A DNA stretch of 29,756 nt from an uncultured Oscillospiraceae bacterium (GTDB lineage Bacteria > Bacillota > Clostridia > Oscillospirales > Oscillospiraceae): contig CAAEKQ010000108.1 of the NCBI GenBank assembly GCA_900756575.1, positions 1 through 29,756 on the forward strand. The letters are read 5' to 3'. The position numbers were made by a program, and so were the translations under genes. Of the stretch, positions 13,350 to 20,333 are shown one piece after another (position 1 is the first letter of the stretch; every line of letters begins with the position of its first letter). The notes beneath the pieces are model-generated. The model was not told the DNA's origin, did not search any database, and was given only the letters and a program-made list of their open reading frames with translations.

Positions 13350-15615
13350 GGATATTCTGGACGGACTGGGACAGGTCAGCGACCGGATGGTGCTGGATGC
13401 CCAGAATTTGAAGAAAACGCCCCACTGGAGTCTGAAATGGGGCTCCCTTGCAGCCTGCATTCTCTGCGGCGTGGTGCTGCTGGGGGTATGCGCGGCGAAG
13501 CTCTGGAACCGGGACGACCAGCAGAGCCTGAAGCCCCCGGAGACTACGATCCCCACGGTGGTTTCCGAACCGCCTCAGAATTCGGCGGAGGAATCCGTGA
13601 CGGAGTCTGCTATGACGGTGGAGCCCAGAGCGGCGGAACCGGGGCAGACAATCGTAAATGACTATCAGATGGTGGTTCGGGACGATGCCATTTACTTTGT
13701 GGATCCCTACGTGGGCCTGATGGCCATGGACCCGGAGACCAAGACCACCAAAACGATTCTGGGCAACGGAACGTGCAGCCTTGCGGAATCCGAGGGCAGC
13801 CTGTACTGTCTCGATCGGACGACCCGGCAGGTGGATTTGGTGGAAAATGGCGACGTGACAACACTGGTGACACTGGAAGACGTGGGGCCGGGGTATCCGT
13901 TCCTGCTGGGGGTCAGCAATGGCTATGTTTGCTGGCGGCAGAATATGAACATTTATGCAGCATCCGTTGAGGATGGCACGACCAAGACGTTTTCAGAGGC
14001 CGACTCGGGAAGTGAATCGATCCTTCCATGCGGTGTCTACCAGGGCGGTTTGTACTGTGTGGATCTATCCTATGGCGCGCTGCGCCGGATTGACCTTAGC
14101 TCCGGAGAGAGGGAGACGCTCTGGGCGTCGGAGCAAAGCGGTGTCAGGGAATCCATGGCTGCGCCGGAGGCGGCGATTCCGGTGGACGAAGGGGAAGCCC
14201 TGCTGCGTCTGGATGCATCCATGACCGACGGCACAGCGGCGATTGATGGAGAGAAGCTCTATCTGAAAGCGGAAAAAACTACAGGGGATGTGCAGCAGAA
14301 TGTTTGCTACTGCTATGACCTAACCACCGGGGAGATGCAGGAGCAAACCGAGTTGGAAAGCGGCACGGTCACCCTTGCGGCGCAGAATGGCAAGCTGTAT
14401 TTGCTCCGTGCGGATATGCAGGAGAACGGAGAACCGAGTACGCAGCTGCTTTGCTTCGATGGAGAGAACGAAGCGGCAGTGGTATTGGATACAGCGCAAA
14501 CTGCTTCCATGGGCAGCATCAACAGCTGGCAGGTCGCCCCGGAGGGAATCTACTATACCCGAAGCGGGGAAGCGGGCCTCTTTTATTACGACCTCTCCGC
14601 CGGAACCAGCACCCAGGTCTACCGGAGTGACGGCATCTACGGCAGCTTAGTCATGGAGCTGGACTTCTACTGGCAGTCAGGGGATGTCTATGATGTGGGC
14701 GCGTGGTATGAGCATTTCAATGAAGTGAAGGACTACTACGACCTGACGTATACGGAGAGCGGTATCTATTATGTAAACCCCGCCGAGGGCGTGTACCGCT
14801 ATATTCCGGAGGAAGACCGGATTGAGCAGGTGGTGAGCGGAACGGCCTGCCGCATTCTAAAGTGTGATGAGGGGCTGTATGCAACCTGCTCCGACAGCGG
14901 TGAGGTCTACGAAATTCAGGACGGTACGGCGCAGCTGCTTCTGACCCTGGAAAAAGATCAGAAAATTGCGGTAAAGCCCATTGCCGTGATGAATGGAAAG
15001 CTGTATTGGAACTACTATGTCACCGATCTTTCCACCGGGGAGACCGAGACGGATGTGATGTTCCGGCTGAAAAAATCCCAGCCCCAAATCCTCCATGACG
15101 GAAAAATCTATTGCCTGGGCGGAAACGGGCAAATCGGCTATGTCGATCCCACCGGCGGCACGGAAAGCTATCAGCAGCTGACCGAGGCTCTGGGAACCGA
15201 TGCGGATGACTGGTCCGTGAAGTTCTTTGACGACTGCATCATTGCCCTGCAAAAAACGGAGGACGGCACCGGCTTTGACGTGTTTAGGATCGCCTATGAG
15301 GACGGCAGCTCGAAGCATCTGGGCACCGTCACGGGAGAAACCGTGAACATTCTGAACATGGACGGGGATACCCTGTATTTGGAACCCCTGCTGGACGAAT
15401 TTGCCAATGGAATTGTGGCGCTGAACATCACTACCGGCGAGAGCCAAACCGTTGCGGAGGAAGCTCCCTTGCTCCGTGGGGCGGATGTTCAGGTATGGAA
15501 TGGAGTTTGCTATTCGGCCTACCGGGAGCTTGACGTGATGGAATTTGGCACCTATGACCTGGAAACGGGCGTGGAAAGCACCTATCGCGCCGACGACAGC
15601 ACGGTCAGTGAGTAA
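13339..15615 (+). CDS. Membrane-anchored propeller protein, likely anti-sigma/sensor partner (DUF5050-like)
   Basis: A 758-residue protein with a short cytoplasmic head (residues 1-32, containing ILDGLGQVSDRMVLDA), one membrane helix (about 34-53) and a very large extracellular part. The head resembles the N-termini found next to ECF sigma genes in Clostridia and could bind sigma. After a Pro/Glu/Thr-rich linker (about 57-105), a motif of the form G-x-I/L-Y-x-x/D recurs roughly every 40-60 residues (for example DAIYFVDP, GSLYCLDR, GGLYCVDL, GKLYLLR, SGIYYVNP, GKIYCLGG, DTLYLEP). This pattern suggests one or two beta-propellers of the DUF5050 type. It overlaps the sigma gene by 11 bases. No catalytic residues are recognised. 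Anti-sigma activity is inferred from context. Confidence 0.75.
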   Translation: MKPEDILDGLGQVSDRMVLDAQNLKKTPHWSLKWGSLAACILCGVVLLGVCAAKLWNRDDQQSLKPPETTIPTVVSEPPQNSAEESVTESAMTVEPRAAEPGQTIVNDYQMVVRDDAIYFVDPYVGLMAMDPETKTTKTILGNGTCSLAESEGSLYCLDRTTRQVDLVENGDVTTLVTLEDVGPGYPFLLGVSNGYVCWRQNMNIYAASVEDGTTKTFSEADSGSESILPCGVYQGGLYCVDLSYGALRRIDLSSGERETLWASEQSGVRESMAAPEAAIPVDEGEALLRLDASMTDGTAAIDGEKLYLKAEKTTGDVQQNVCYCYDLTTGEMQEQTELESGTVTLAAQNGKLYLLRADMQENGEPSTQLLCFDGENEAAVVLDTAQTASMGSINSWQVAPEGIYYTRSGEAGLFYYDLSAGTSTQVYRSDGIYGSLVMELDFYWQSGDVYDVGAWYEHFNEVKDYYDLTYTESGIYYVNPAEGVYRYIPEEDRIEQVVSGTACRILKCDEGLYATCSDSGEVYEIQDGTAQLLLTLEKDQKIAVKPIAVMNGKLYWNYYVTDLSTGETETDVMFRLKKSQPQILHDGKIYCLGGNGQIGYVDPTGGTESYQQLTEALGTDADDWSVKFFDDCIIALQKTEDGTGFDVFRIAYEDGSSKHLGTVTGETVNILNMDGDTLYLEPLLDEFANGIVALNITTGESQTVAEEAPLLRGADVQVWNGVCYSAYRELDVMEFGTYDLETGVESTYRADDSTVSE

Positions 15616-15631
15616 AAACAATCGGGAAAAC

Positions 15632-15670
15632 AGCCCTGGGGGATACTGATATGGGCCCTCGGGGCTTTTC
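15632..15670 (+). terminator. Intrinsic terminator of the ECF sigma operon
   Basis: An 11-bp stem (15632-15642 with 15656-15666, two G-T wobbles) and a 13-base loop are followed by TTTTCC. It begins 16 bases after the stop codon. Confidence 0.75.
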
Positions 15671-15671
15671 C

Positions 15672-15701
15672 TTTACACTTCGAAACAAATCATGTTATGC
15701 T
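15672..15701 (+). promoter_or_regulatory. Possible promoter for a small membrane protein
   Basis: TTTACA (15672-15677) and TATGCT (15696-15701) are 18 bp apart, just after the preceding terminator. Transcription would start near 15708, some 24 bases ahead of the small ORF. Confidence 0.45.
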
Positions 15702-15731
15702 GGAGCAGCTGGAGTTCTGGGAAAGATTACA

Positions 15732-15815
15732 ATGGGAGTGGTGATCGGGGCCTTTGCCTGCCTGATGATTCTGGGCTGGTGCATCGAGAAAAGTCGAAAG
15801 CGTAGGGAACGCTAA
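15732..15815 (+). CDS. Candidate 27-residue single-pass membrane protein
   Basis: The peptide begins MGVVIGAFACLMILGWC, a hydrophobic helix of about 16 residues, and ends in a strongly basic tail (EKSRKRRER). This obeys the positive-inside rule with the C-terminus in the cytoplasm. GGGAAAG (15718-15724) lies seven bases before the ATG, and a promoter-like pair lies upstream. Small single-helix proteins of this shape often modulate membrane complexes, but I recognise no family. A 15-codon ORF that overlaps it (from 15697) starts before the predicted transcript and is disregarded. No terminator follows, so readthrough into 16020 is possible. Chance ORFs of this length are common. Confidence 0.35.
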   Translation: MGVVIGAFACLMILGWCIEKSRKRRER

Positions 15816-15902
15816 CGATCAAAAATTGAAAATTAGTTTCAACAAATCACAAAAAACACGGAATTTGGCGGAATTTCCAGTCAAAGAAACGTGAAAAAAC
15901 GG

Positions 15903-15931
15903 TTGAATGGCGGGATGCAGTGTGGTACAAT
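15903..15931 (+). promoter_or_regulatory. Predicted promoter of the Fe-S flavoprotein operon
   Basis: -35 TTGAAT (15903-15908) and -10 TACAAT (15926-15931) are spaced by 17 bp. This gives a leader of about 80 bases before the ATG at 16020. The 85 bp upstream are AT-rich with two GGAATTT direct copies and no recognised operator. Confidence 0.7.
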
Positions 15932-15943
15932 ACCTTAAGAAGC

Positions 15944-15982
15944 GCCTACCCGGAGGGGGTAGGCTGTCTCGGGTAGTTCCCG
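15944..15982 (+). promoter_or_regulatory. Structured leader of the Fe-S flavoprotein operon
   Basis: A perfect 8-bp hairpin GCCTACCC/GGGTAGGC (15944-15951 with 15957-15964) presents GGAGG in its loop. It is followed by a second small stem CGGG/CCCG (15970-15973 with 15979-15982). The true ribosome binding site AAGGGAG (16004-16010) is outside both. No T-run follows. It matches no riboswitch class I know; it may stabilise the message or bind a protein. Confidence 0.4.
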
Positions 15983-16019
15983 GGGCAATGCAACAATCTA
16001 TATAAGGGAGTTTAAGCAA

Positions 16020-18179
16020 ATGGGCAAAATTTCTTTGTTTATAGATGGCACCGAAATCCAGGCCGAAGAGGGCATGAGCGTACTGGAAGCCTCTCTGGCC
16101 GCGGGCATCTATATCCCGCATCTGTGTTCCCATCCCGATCTGCCTGCCACCGGCGGATGTAAGATGTGCGTGGTGGAGATCGACGGGCAGGAGGCACCTG
16201 TATCCTCCTGCGTAACCGAGGTTCAGGAAGGTATGAAGGTACATACCAAGACCGAGCAGCTGTCCCAGCTGCGGAAGATCGCGCTGGAGCTCATCATGGC
16301 CGGCCATCCCCACGACTGCACCGGCTGCCGTGCCTACGGCAACTGCGAGCTGCAGGCTATGTGGCAGTACCTGGGCGTTCTCCATGCCCGCATGAAGGAC
16401 GAGTTCCCCGAGAAGACCACACTGAAGATCGGCACCGGCACCCCTGTCATCATCCGTGAGAACGACCGCTGCATTCAGTGCGGCCGCTGCGTCCGTGCCT
16501 GCGGCAGCCTGCGTAAGGTTGGTGCCATTGACTATCAGAAGAAGGGGATGGAGACCTATATCTCCACTCCCGACGACCTGCCGCTGAACCAGTCCGAGTG
16601 CCGGTTCTGCTCTGCCTGTGTCGAGGTCTGTCCCACCGGTGCTCTGGTGGATATGGAGGGGCTGTTCCGCAGTGATCTGCCCCGTGAGCAGGCGCTGGTA
16701 CCCTGCCGTGCTGACTGCCCTGCCCATATTGATATTCCTGCATTCCTGCGTTTTATCGCCCAGGGCAAGTATGCCGAGGCTCACGCCGTAATGCACGAGA
16801 AGGTTCCCTTCCCCCACGCTCTGGGCTATGTCTGCAACCATCGCTGCGAGACTGCCTGCAAGCGTGAGAAGCTCAACCGCGCCATCTCCATCTGCTCCAT
16901 GAAGCGTTTTGCTGCCGAGCATGATGAGGAGCAGTTCTGGAAGGCAAAGGGCTTCCAGAATCCCGAGACCGGCAAGAAGATTGCCGTGGTCGGCGGCGGC
17001 CCCTGCGGCATGACTGCTGCTTACTACCTCAAGAAGCTGGGCCACGATGTGACCGTTTATGAGAAGGATCCCATCGCTGGCGGACATATGGCCAAGGGTA
17101 TGCCCGAGTTCCGTATTCCCGGCGCCGACGTTGCCAAGGAGATCAAGGACATCACCGATATCGGCGTAAAGCTGCTGGTGAACTCCCCCGTTGAGAACGT
17201 CGCTGAGCTTAAGAAGAATTACGACGCCGTGCTGGTTACCATCGGTACCTCCGTTGGTAAGAAGCTTGGCTACCTGCCCGGCTCCAATTTCCGCAACGTC
17301 TACACCGCTGTTCAGCTGCTGAAGGACAACCGCCTGAAGCTGGCCGTTCCCGGCTATGAGATGAAGCTGGATCTGGGCAAGAAGGTCTGCATCATCGGCG
17401 GCGGCAATGTCTCCATCGACTGCGCCCGTACCCTGCGCCGCATGGGCTGCGAGGTCAACATCGTGTGCCTGGAGAAGGGCGAGAAGATGCTGGCTGACAA
17501 GCAGGAGATCAAGGAAGCCAAGGAAGAGGGCGTCAAATTCTATGACGGTCACTCCAACGAGGCCATTGAGGGCACCGAGGAGCAGGTGACCGGTCTGCGC
17601 GTCCACGAGGTGGAGAGCTTCTACTTCGACGAGAACCGCAACCTGGTGGAGAATCAGGTTCCCGATTCCACCAAGGTTCTGGAGTGCGACTCCGTGGTAT
17701 TCGCTTCCGGCCAGGTGACCGGCCTCACCGATGCCTTTGGTCTGGAGCTCAACCGCTTTGGCTATCCCATCGACCCCGAAACCGGCAAGTCCGGCTATAA
17801 GACCTCCATCCCCGGCGTATTCACCGCTGGCGATGTAATTACCGGCACCAAGTTCGTCATCGACGCCATTGCCGGCGCCCGCGAGGTTACCACCGTCATC
17901 GACCAGTACCTGGGCGGTGAGGGCAAGATTGACGAAACTCTGGTAGAGCGTACCCTCAACCCCGAGCTCGGCCCCATCAAGGGCTTCGGTCTCGAGCCCA
18001 GAGTGGACACCATTGTGGTGGATCCCGAAACCCGTATGAGCCCCGAGCATCTGTGGGATAAGGTTGATAACAACTTCACCTGCGAGATGGCACAGTGCGA
18101 GGCTGGCCGCTGCCTGCAGTGCGACCTGCGTGTGCCCATCCGGAAGGTTGAAAACTTCAACGCTTACAGCAAGAGATAA
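16020..18179 (+). CDS. NuoG-like ferredoxin/GltD-like FAD-NAD(P) oxidoreductase fusion
   Basis: A 719-residue soluble electron-transfer protein. The N-terminus is a 2Fe-2S domain (Cys36, 47, 50, 64), followed by the NuoG-type HPHDCTGCRAYGNC cluster site (His and Cys100, 103, 109). Two 4Fe-4S motifs follow: C151-C154-C157-C161 and C194-C197-C200-C204. Next comes a GltD-type cysteine/helical domain (Cys229, 233, 272, 276, 280), then two Rossmann folds: GGGPCG (325-330) for FAD and GGGNVS (460-465) for NAD(P). A final FAD block is PGVFTAGDV. This layout would pass electrons between NAD(P)H and an acceptor through a chain of clusters. No dehydrogenase, hydrogenase or transhydrogenase subunit is adjacent, so the partner is unknown. 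ATG follows AAGGGAG; the downstream gene is 14 bases away. Confidence 0.88.
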   Translation: MGKISLFIDGTEIQAEEGMSVLEASLAAGIYIPHLCSHPDLPATGGCKMCVVEIDGQEAPVSSCVTEVQEGMKVHTKTEQLSQLRKIALELIMAGHPHDCTGCRAYGNCELQAMWQYLGVLHARMKDEFPEKTTLKIGTGTPVIIRENDRCIQCGRCVRACGSLRKVGAIDYQKKGMETYISTPDDLPLNQSECRFCSACVEVCPTGALVDMEGLFRSDLPREQALVPCRADCPAHIDIPAFLRFIAQGKYAEAHAVMHEKVPFPHALGYVCNHRCETACKREKLNRAISICSMKRFAAEHDEEQFWKAKGFQNPETGKKIAVVGGGPCGMTAAYYLKKLGHDVTVYEKDPIAGGHMAKGMPEFRIPGADVAKEIKDITDIGVKLLVNSPVENVAELKKNYDAVLVTIGTSVGKKLGYLPGSNFRNVYTAVQLLKDNRLKLAVPGYEMKLDLGKKVCIIGGGNVSIDCARTLRRMGCEVNIVCLEKGEKMLADKQEIKEAKEEGVKFYDGHSNEAIEGTEEQVTGLRVHEVESFYFDENRNLVENQVPDSTKVLECDSVVFASGQVTGLTDAFGLELNRFGYPIDPETGKSGYKTSIPGVFTAGDVITGTKFVIDAIAGAREVTTVIDQYLGGEGKIDETLVERTLNPELGPIKGFGLEPRVDTIVVDPETRMSPEHLWDKVDNNFTCEMAQCEAGRCLQCDLRVPIRKVENFNAYSKR

Positions 18180-18193
18180 GGGAGGGTTATTCG

Positions 18194-18868
18194 ATGATTG
18201 ATAAGAATCTTTTGGCTGCGAATAAGGAAAAGTGCCTGGAGCGTGCAGCCAAGCTCCCCGAGGCTCCCGCTGCTGTCAATGAAACCACTTGCCCTGTGGC
18301 ATGGTGCCTGGATATGGTCAAGGCTGCTCGTGCCGAGGCTTGCGGCAAGAGCGTGATGTGCCGTGACGGTCTGTGGCAGCTCCAGCTGATGCTGGAGGGC
18401 ATTATGAACGGTCAGTCGGGTGCCGATGATCTGGATGTCATGAAGGAGACCCTGGTTGCCATGAAGACCGTGGGCTGCCCCAACACCCAGAAGGTGGCTA
18501 CGCTGATCCTCACCTCCCTCGAGCAGAACGCCGAGGAGTGGGATCTCCATGTACGCCGTCATCGCTGCACTGCCCTCAAGTGCTACTACAGCCTGTACAT
18601 TGATCCCGCTGTCTGCAAGGGTAACGGTGCTTGCCTCAAGGCTTGCCCTGCCGGTGCAGTGGTCGGCGGCGAAGGCATGATCAGCGTCATCAAGGATGAG
18701 AGCGGCCTGAAGACCGAGGCATTCATTGCCTCCTGTCCCAACGGCGCCATCAAGAAGTATGGCGGACCCGTAAAGCCCAGAACGCCTTCCGATCCCGTGC
18801 CCGTAGGTTCCTTCGGTGCAGAGGGCGGCGCTGCTGCCGGCGGCGGACGGAGACGTCGCAGAGGTTAA
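18194..18868 (+). CDS. Small Fe-S protein: NuoF C-terminal-like domain plus ferredoxin
   Basis: A 224-residue protein that must work with the fusion protein upstream (14-base gap, GGGAGGG ribosome site). Residues 45-130 resemble the NADH-binding subunit's C-terminal 4Fe-4S domain (CGKxxxCRDGLWQL), but the FMN/NADH-binding part of NuoF is absent. In place of C-x2-C-x2-C the motif reads C50-G-K-S53-V-M-C56, so one ligand is serine; Cys95 would be the distal ligand. Residues 138-190 resemble a ferredoxin: C141, Asn144 where Cys is expected, C147, C151-Pro, and CPNGAI at 181. The tail is Gly/Ala-rich and ends in an RRRRRG run. It probably relays electrons to or from an unknown enzyme. Confidence 0.78.
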   Translation: MIDKNLLAANKEKCLERAAKLPEAPAAVNETTCPVAWCLDMVKAARAEACGKSVMCRDGLWQLQLMLEGIMNGQSGADDLDVMKETLVAMKTVGCPNTQKVATLILTSLEQNAEEWDLHVRRHRCTALKCYYSLYIDPAVCKGNGACLKACPAGAVVGGEGMISVIKDESGLKTEAFIASCPNGAIKKYGGPVKPRTPSDPVPVGSFGAEGGAAAGGGRRRRRG

Positions 18869-18911
18869 TGCTTGGGGGACAACACCGAACAAATGCGTCT
18901 GCGGCCTTCAG

Positions 18912-19076
18912 CTAATCTTTTACGCCGGAAATACGTCGTTTCCCCTTGAAATACACAAAGTATTCCTGCGGGAAAACGTCTTTTTCCGCACGCAAAATCT
19001 TTGGCTGAATGCTCTTGCCGATTTGCTCGGAATTGTCCCAGAACGGAACAGATTCATGCACTCCGTGAATTGCCAT
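18912..19076 (-). CDS. Candidate 54-residue minus-strand protein of unknown function
   Basis: The frame reads ATG (19076) to TAG and encodes a soluble, basic-ended peptide containing VPFWDNSEQIGKSIQP and EYFVYFKGKRR. The amino acid mix and the excess of G in first codon positions look coding. The stretch is more A+T-rich and has weaker third-position G/C than neighbouring genes, which could point to transfer or to chance. The Shine-Dalgarno is poor (AGG four bases before ATG). The frame is closed by a stop six codons upstream, so it is not an obvious fragment of a longer gene. Start codon sequence 19061-19069 is complementary to 19120-19128, which could hide or regulate the start. I recognise no family. 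Confidence 0.38.
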   Translation of the reverse strand: MAIHGVHESVPFWDNSEQIGKSIQPKILRAEKDVFPQEYFVYFKGKRRISGVKD

Positions 19077-19125
19077 GCTACCTAATTTGTTTCATTGATA
19101 TTGCAATCCATATTGTGATTTCACG

Positions 19126-19160
19126 GAGGCCGGAGGAAATCCTCCGGCCTCTGATTTTTG
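19126..19160 (+). terminator. Perfect intrinsic terminator just ahead of the amidohydrolase gene
   Basis: A perfect 12-bp stem (19126-19137 with 19140-19151) is followed by TGATTTTTG. It ends about 7 bases before the AATAGGAG ribosome site of the gene at 19178. It can end the upstream Fe-S operon after a 257-base 3' tail, or act as an attenuator for 19178. A 9-bp complement (19061-19069 with 19120-19128) touches its left edge. The amidohydrolase shows no promoter between hairpin and ATG, so some transcription must pass it. Confidence 0.85.
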
Positions 19161-19177
19161 TGGAATAGGAGAATACT

Positions 19178-20332
19178 ATGGTCATCACCCATGCATACAT
19201 TGAACCCGTGGTGGGAAAAACCATTGCGGACGGCTACCTGCGGTTTGGCGCTGCCATTGAGGAAATGGGTCCTATGGAGCAGTATGTGCCCAAGGCCGGA
19301 GAAGAAGTCCTGAATGCGGGCGGCAAATGGCTGCTGCCCGGCTTTGTGGATATCCACACCCATCTGGGCCTGTTCGGTGACGGGGTGGGCTTTGAAGCCG
19401 AGGACTGTAACGAGTCCACCGATCCCATTACCCCGCAGCTGCGGGTGATCGACGGCATCAATCCCATGGACCGCACCTTTGAGGAGGCCCGGAACGGCGG
19501 CGTGACTGCGGTGATCGTGGCTCCGGGTTCTGCCAATCCCATTGCGGGGCAGGCGGCGGCCATCCGAACCTATGGACGGCGCATTGATGACATGATTTTG
19601 AAAGCGCCCGTTGCCATGAAGTTTGCCCTGGGAGAAAATCCGAAGTCCACGTATAACGACCGGGACGAAACGCCGGTGACCCGTATGGCTACGGCGGCAT
19701 TGATCCGGGAAAATCTCCGGAAAGCCCAGGAGTACCGGATGAAGCAGCAGCTGGCCCAGGAGGATCCGGACTTCGACGCTCCGGATTTTGACATGAAGCT
19801 GGAGACGCTGGTGCCGGTACTGAACCGGGAGATTCAGGCCCATTTCCATGCCCATCGGCTGGACGATATTTTCACCGCCATCCGGATTGCAAAGGAATTT
19901 GACCTGGACTATGTGATCATCCACGGCACCGAGGCCTATCTGGCCCCGGATATTATGGCTCAGGAGCAGGCCCGGGTGGTGACCGGCCCGAATCTGCTGG
20001 ATCGCTGCAAGCCGGAGCTGCGGAACATGAGCTTTTCCGGGCCGGTGGTGCTGACCCATCAGGACGTTCTGTGCTCCATTTGCACCGACCATCCGGAAAC
20101 GCCTCTGCAATATCTGCCCCTCTGCGCGGCCATGGCTATGCGCTCGGGTTTGACGCGGCAGGAGGCACTGGCGGCCATTACCATTCAGCCTGCCAGAATT
20201 GCGGGACTGGACAAGCAAATCGGCAGCCTGGAAGTTGGAAAAGATGCGGATCTGGTGCTGGCCACCGGCGATCCGCTGGAGCTGGAGACCCGGATCGAAG
20301 GGGTCTATTCTTTGGGAAGGAAGTGCGTCTGA
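19178..20332 (+). CDS. Metal-dependent amidohydrolase (imidazolonepropionase-like)
   Basis: A 384-residue member of the amidohydrolase superfamily. Metal-site landmarks appear in order: PGFVDIHTHLG (His60, His62), a possible bridging lysine in FALGENPK, AHFHAHR, YVIIHGTEA, and the catalytic Asp in CTDHPE. The C-terminal GSLEVGKDADLVL block is the usual beta-sandwich closing segment. Such enzymes hydrolyse cyclic amides, amino-acid derivatives or imidazolones; I cannot name the substrate. It lacks other histidine or pyrimidine pathway neighbours. AATAGGAG precedes the ATG. The next gene begins 1 base after its stop, so the two form an operon with the fumarase subunit and may share a pathway. 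Confidence 0.85.
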   Translation: MVITHAYIEPVVGKTIADGYLRFGAAIEEMGPMEQYVPKAGEEVLNAGGKWLLPGFVDIHTHLGLFGDGVGFEAEDCNESTDPITPQLRVIDGINPMDRTFEEARNGGVTAVIVAPGSANPIAGQAAAIRTYGRRIDDMILKAPVAMKFALGENPKSTYNDRDETPVTRMATAALIRENLRKAQEYRMKQQLAQEDPDFDAPDFDMKLETLVPVLNREIQAHFHAHRLDDIFTAIRIAKEFDLDYVIIHGTEAYLAPDIMAQEQARVVTGPNLLDRCKPELRNMSFSGPVVLTHQDVLCSICTDHPETPLQYLPLCAAMAMRSGLTRQEALAAITIQPARIAGLDKQIGSLEVGKDADLVLATGDPLELETRIEGVYSLGRKCV

Positions 20333-20333
20333 G

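Noticed and set aside
15697..15744. 15-codon ORF overlapping the small membrane protein, as a leader peptide
   Set aside because: Its ATG overlaps the predicted -10 box, so it would not be transcribed.
15819..18050. Long minus-strand open frame opposite the Fe-S flavoprotein fusion
   Set aside because: Mirror of a G+C-rich gene with strong cysteine and Rossmann motifs; no start signal or domain.
18816..19085. Plus-strand frame of 89 codons across the end of the Fe-S gene
   Set aside because: It starts inside the previous gene in another frame, has no ribosome site and no protein-like pattern; the minus-strand frame in the same place looks more coding.
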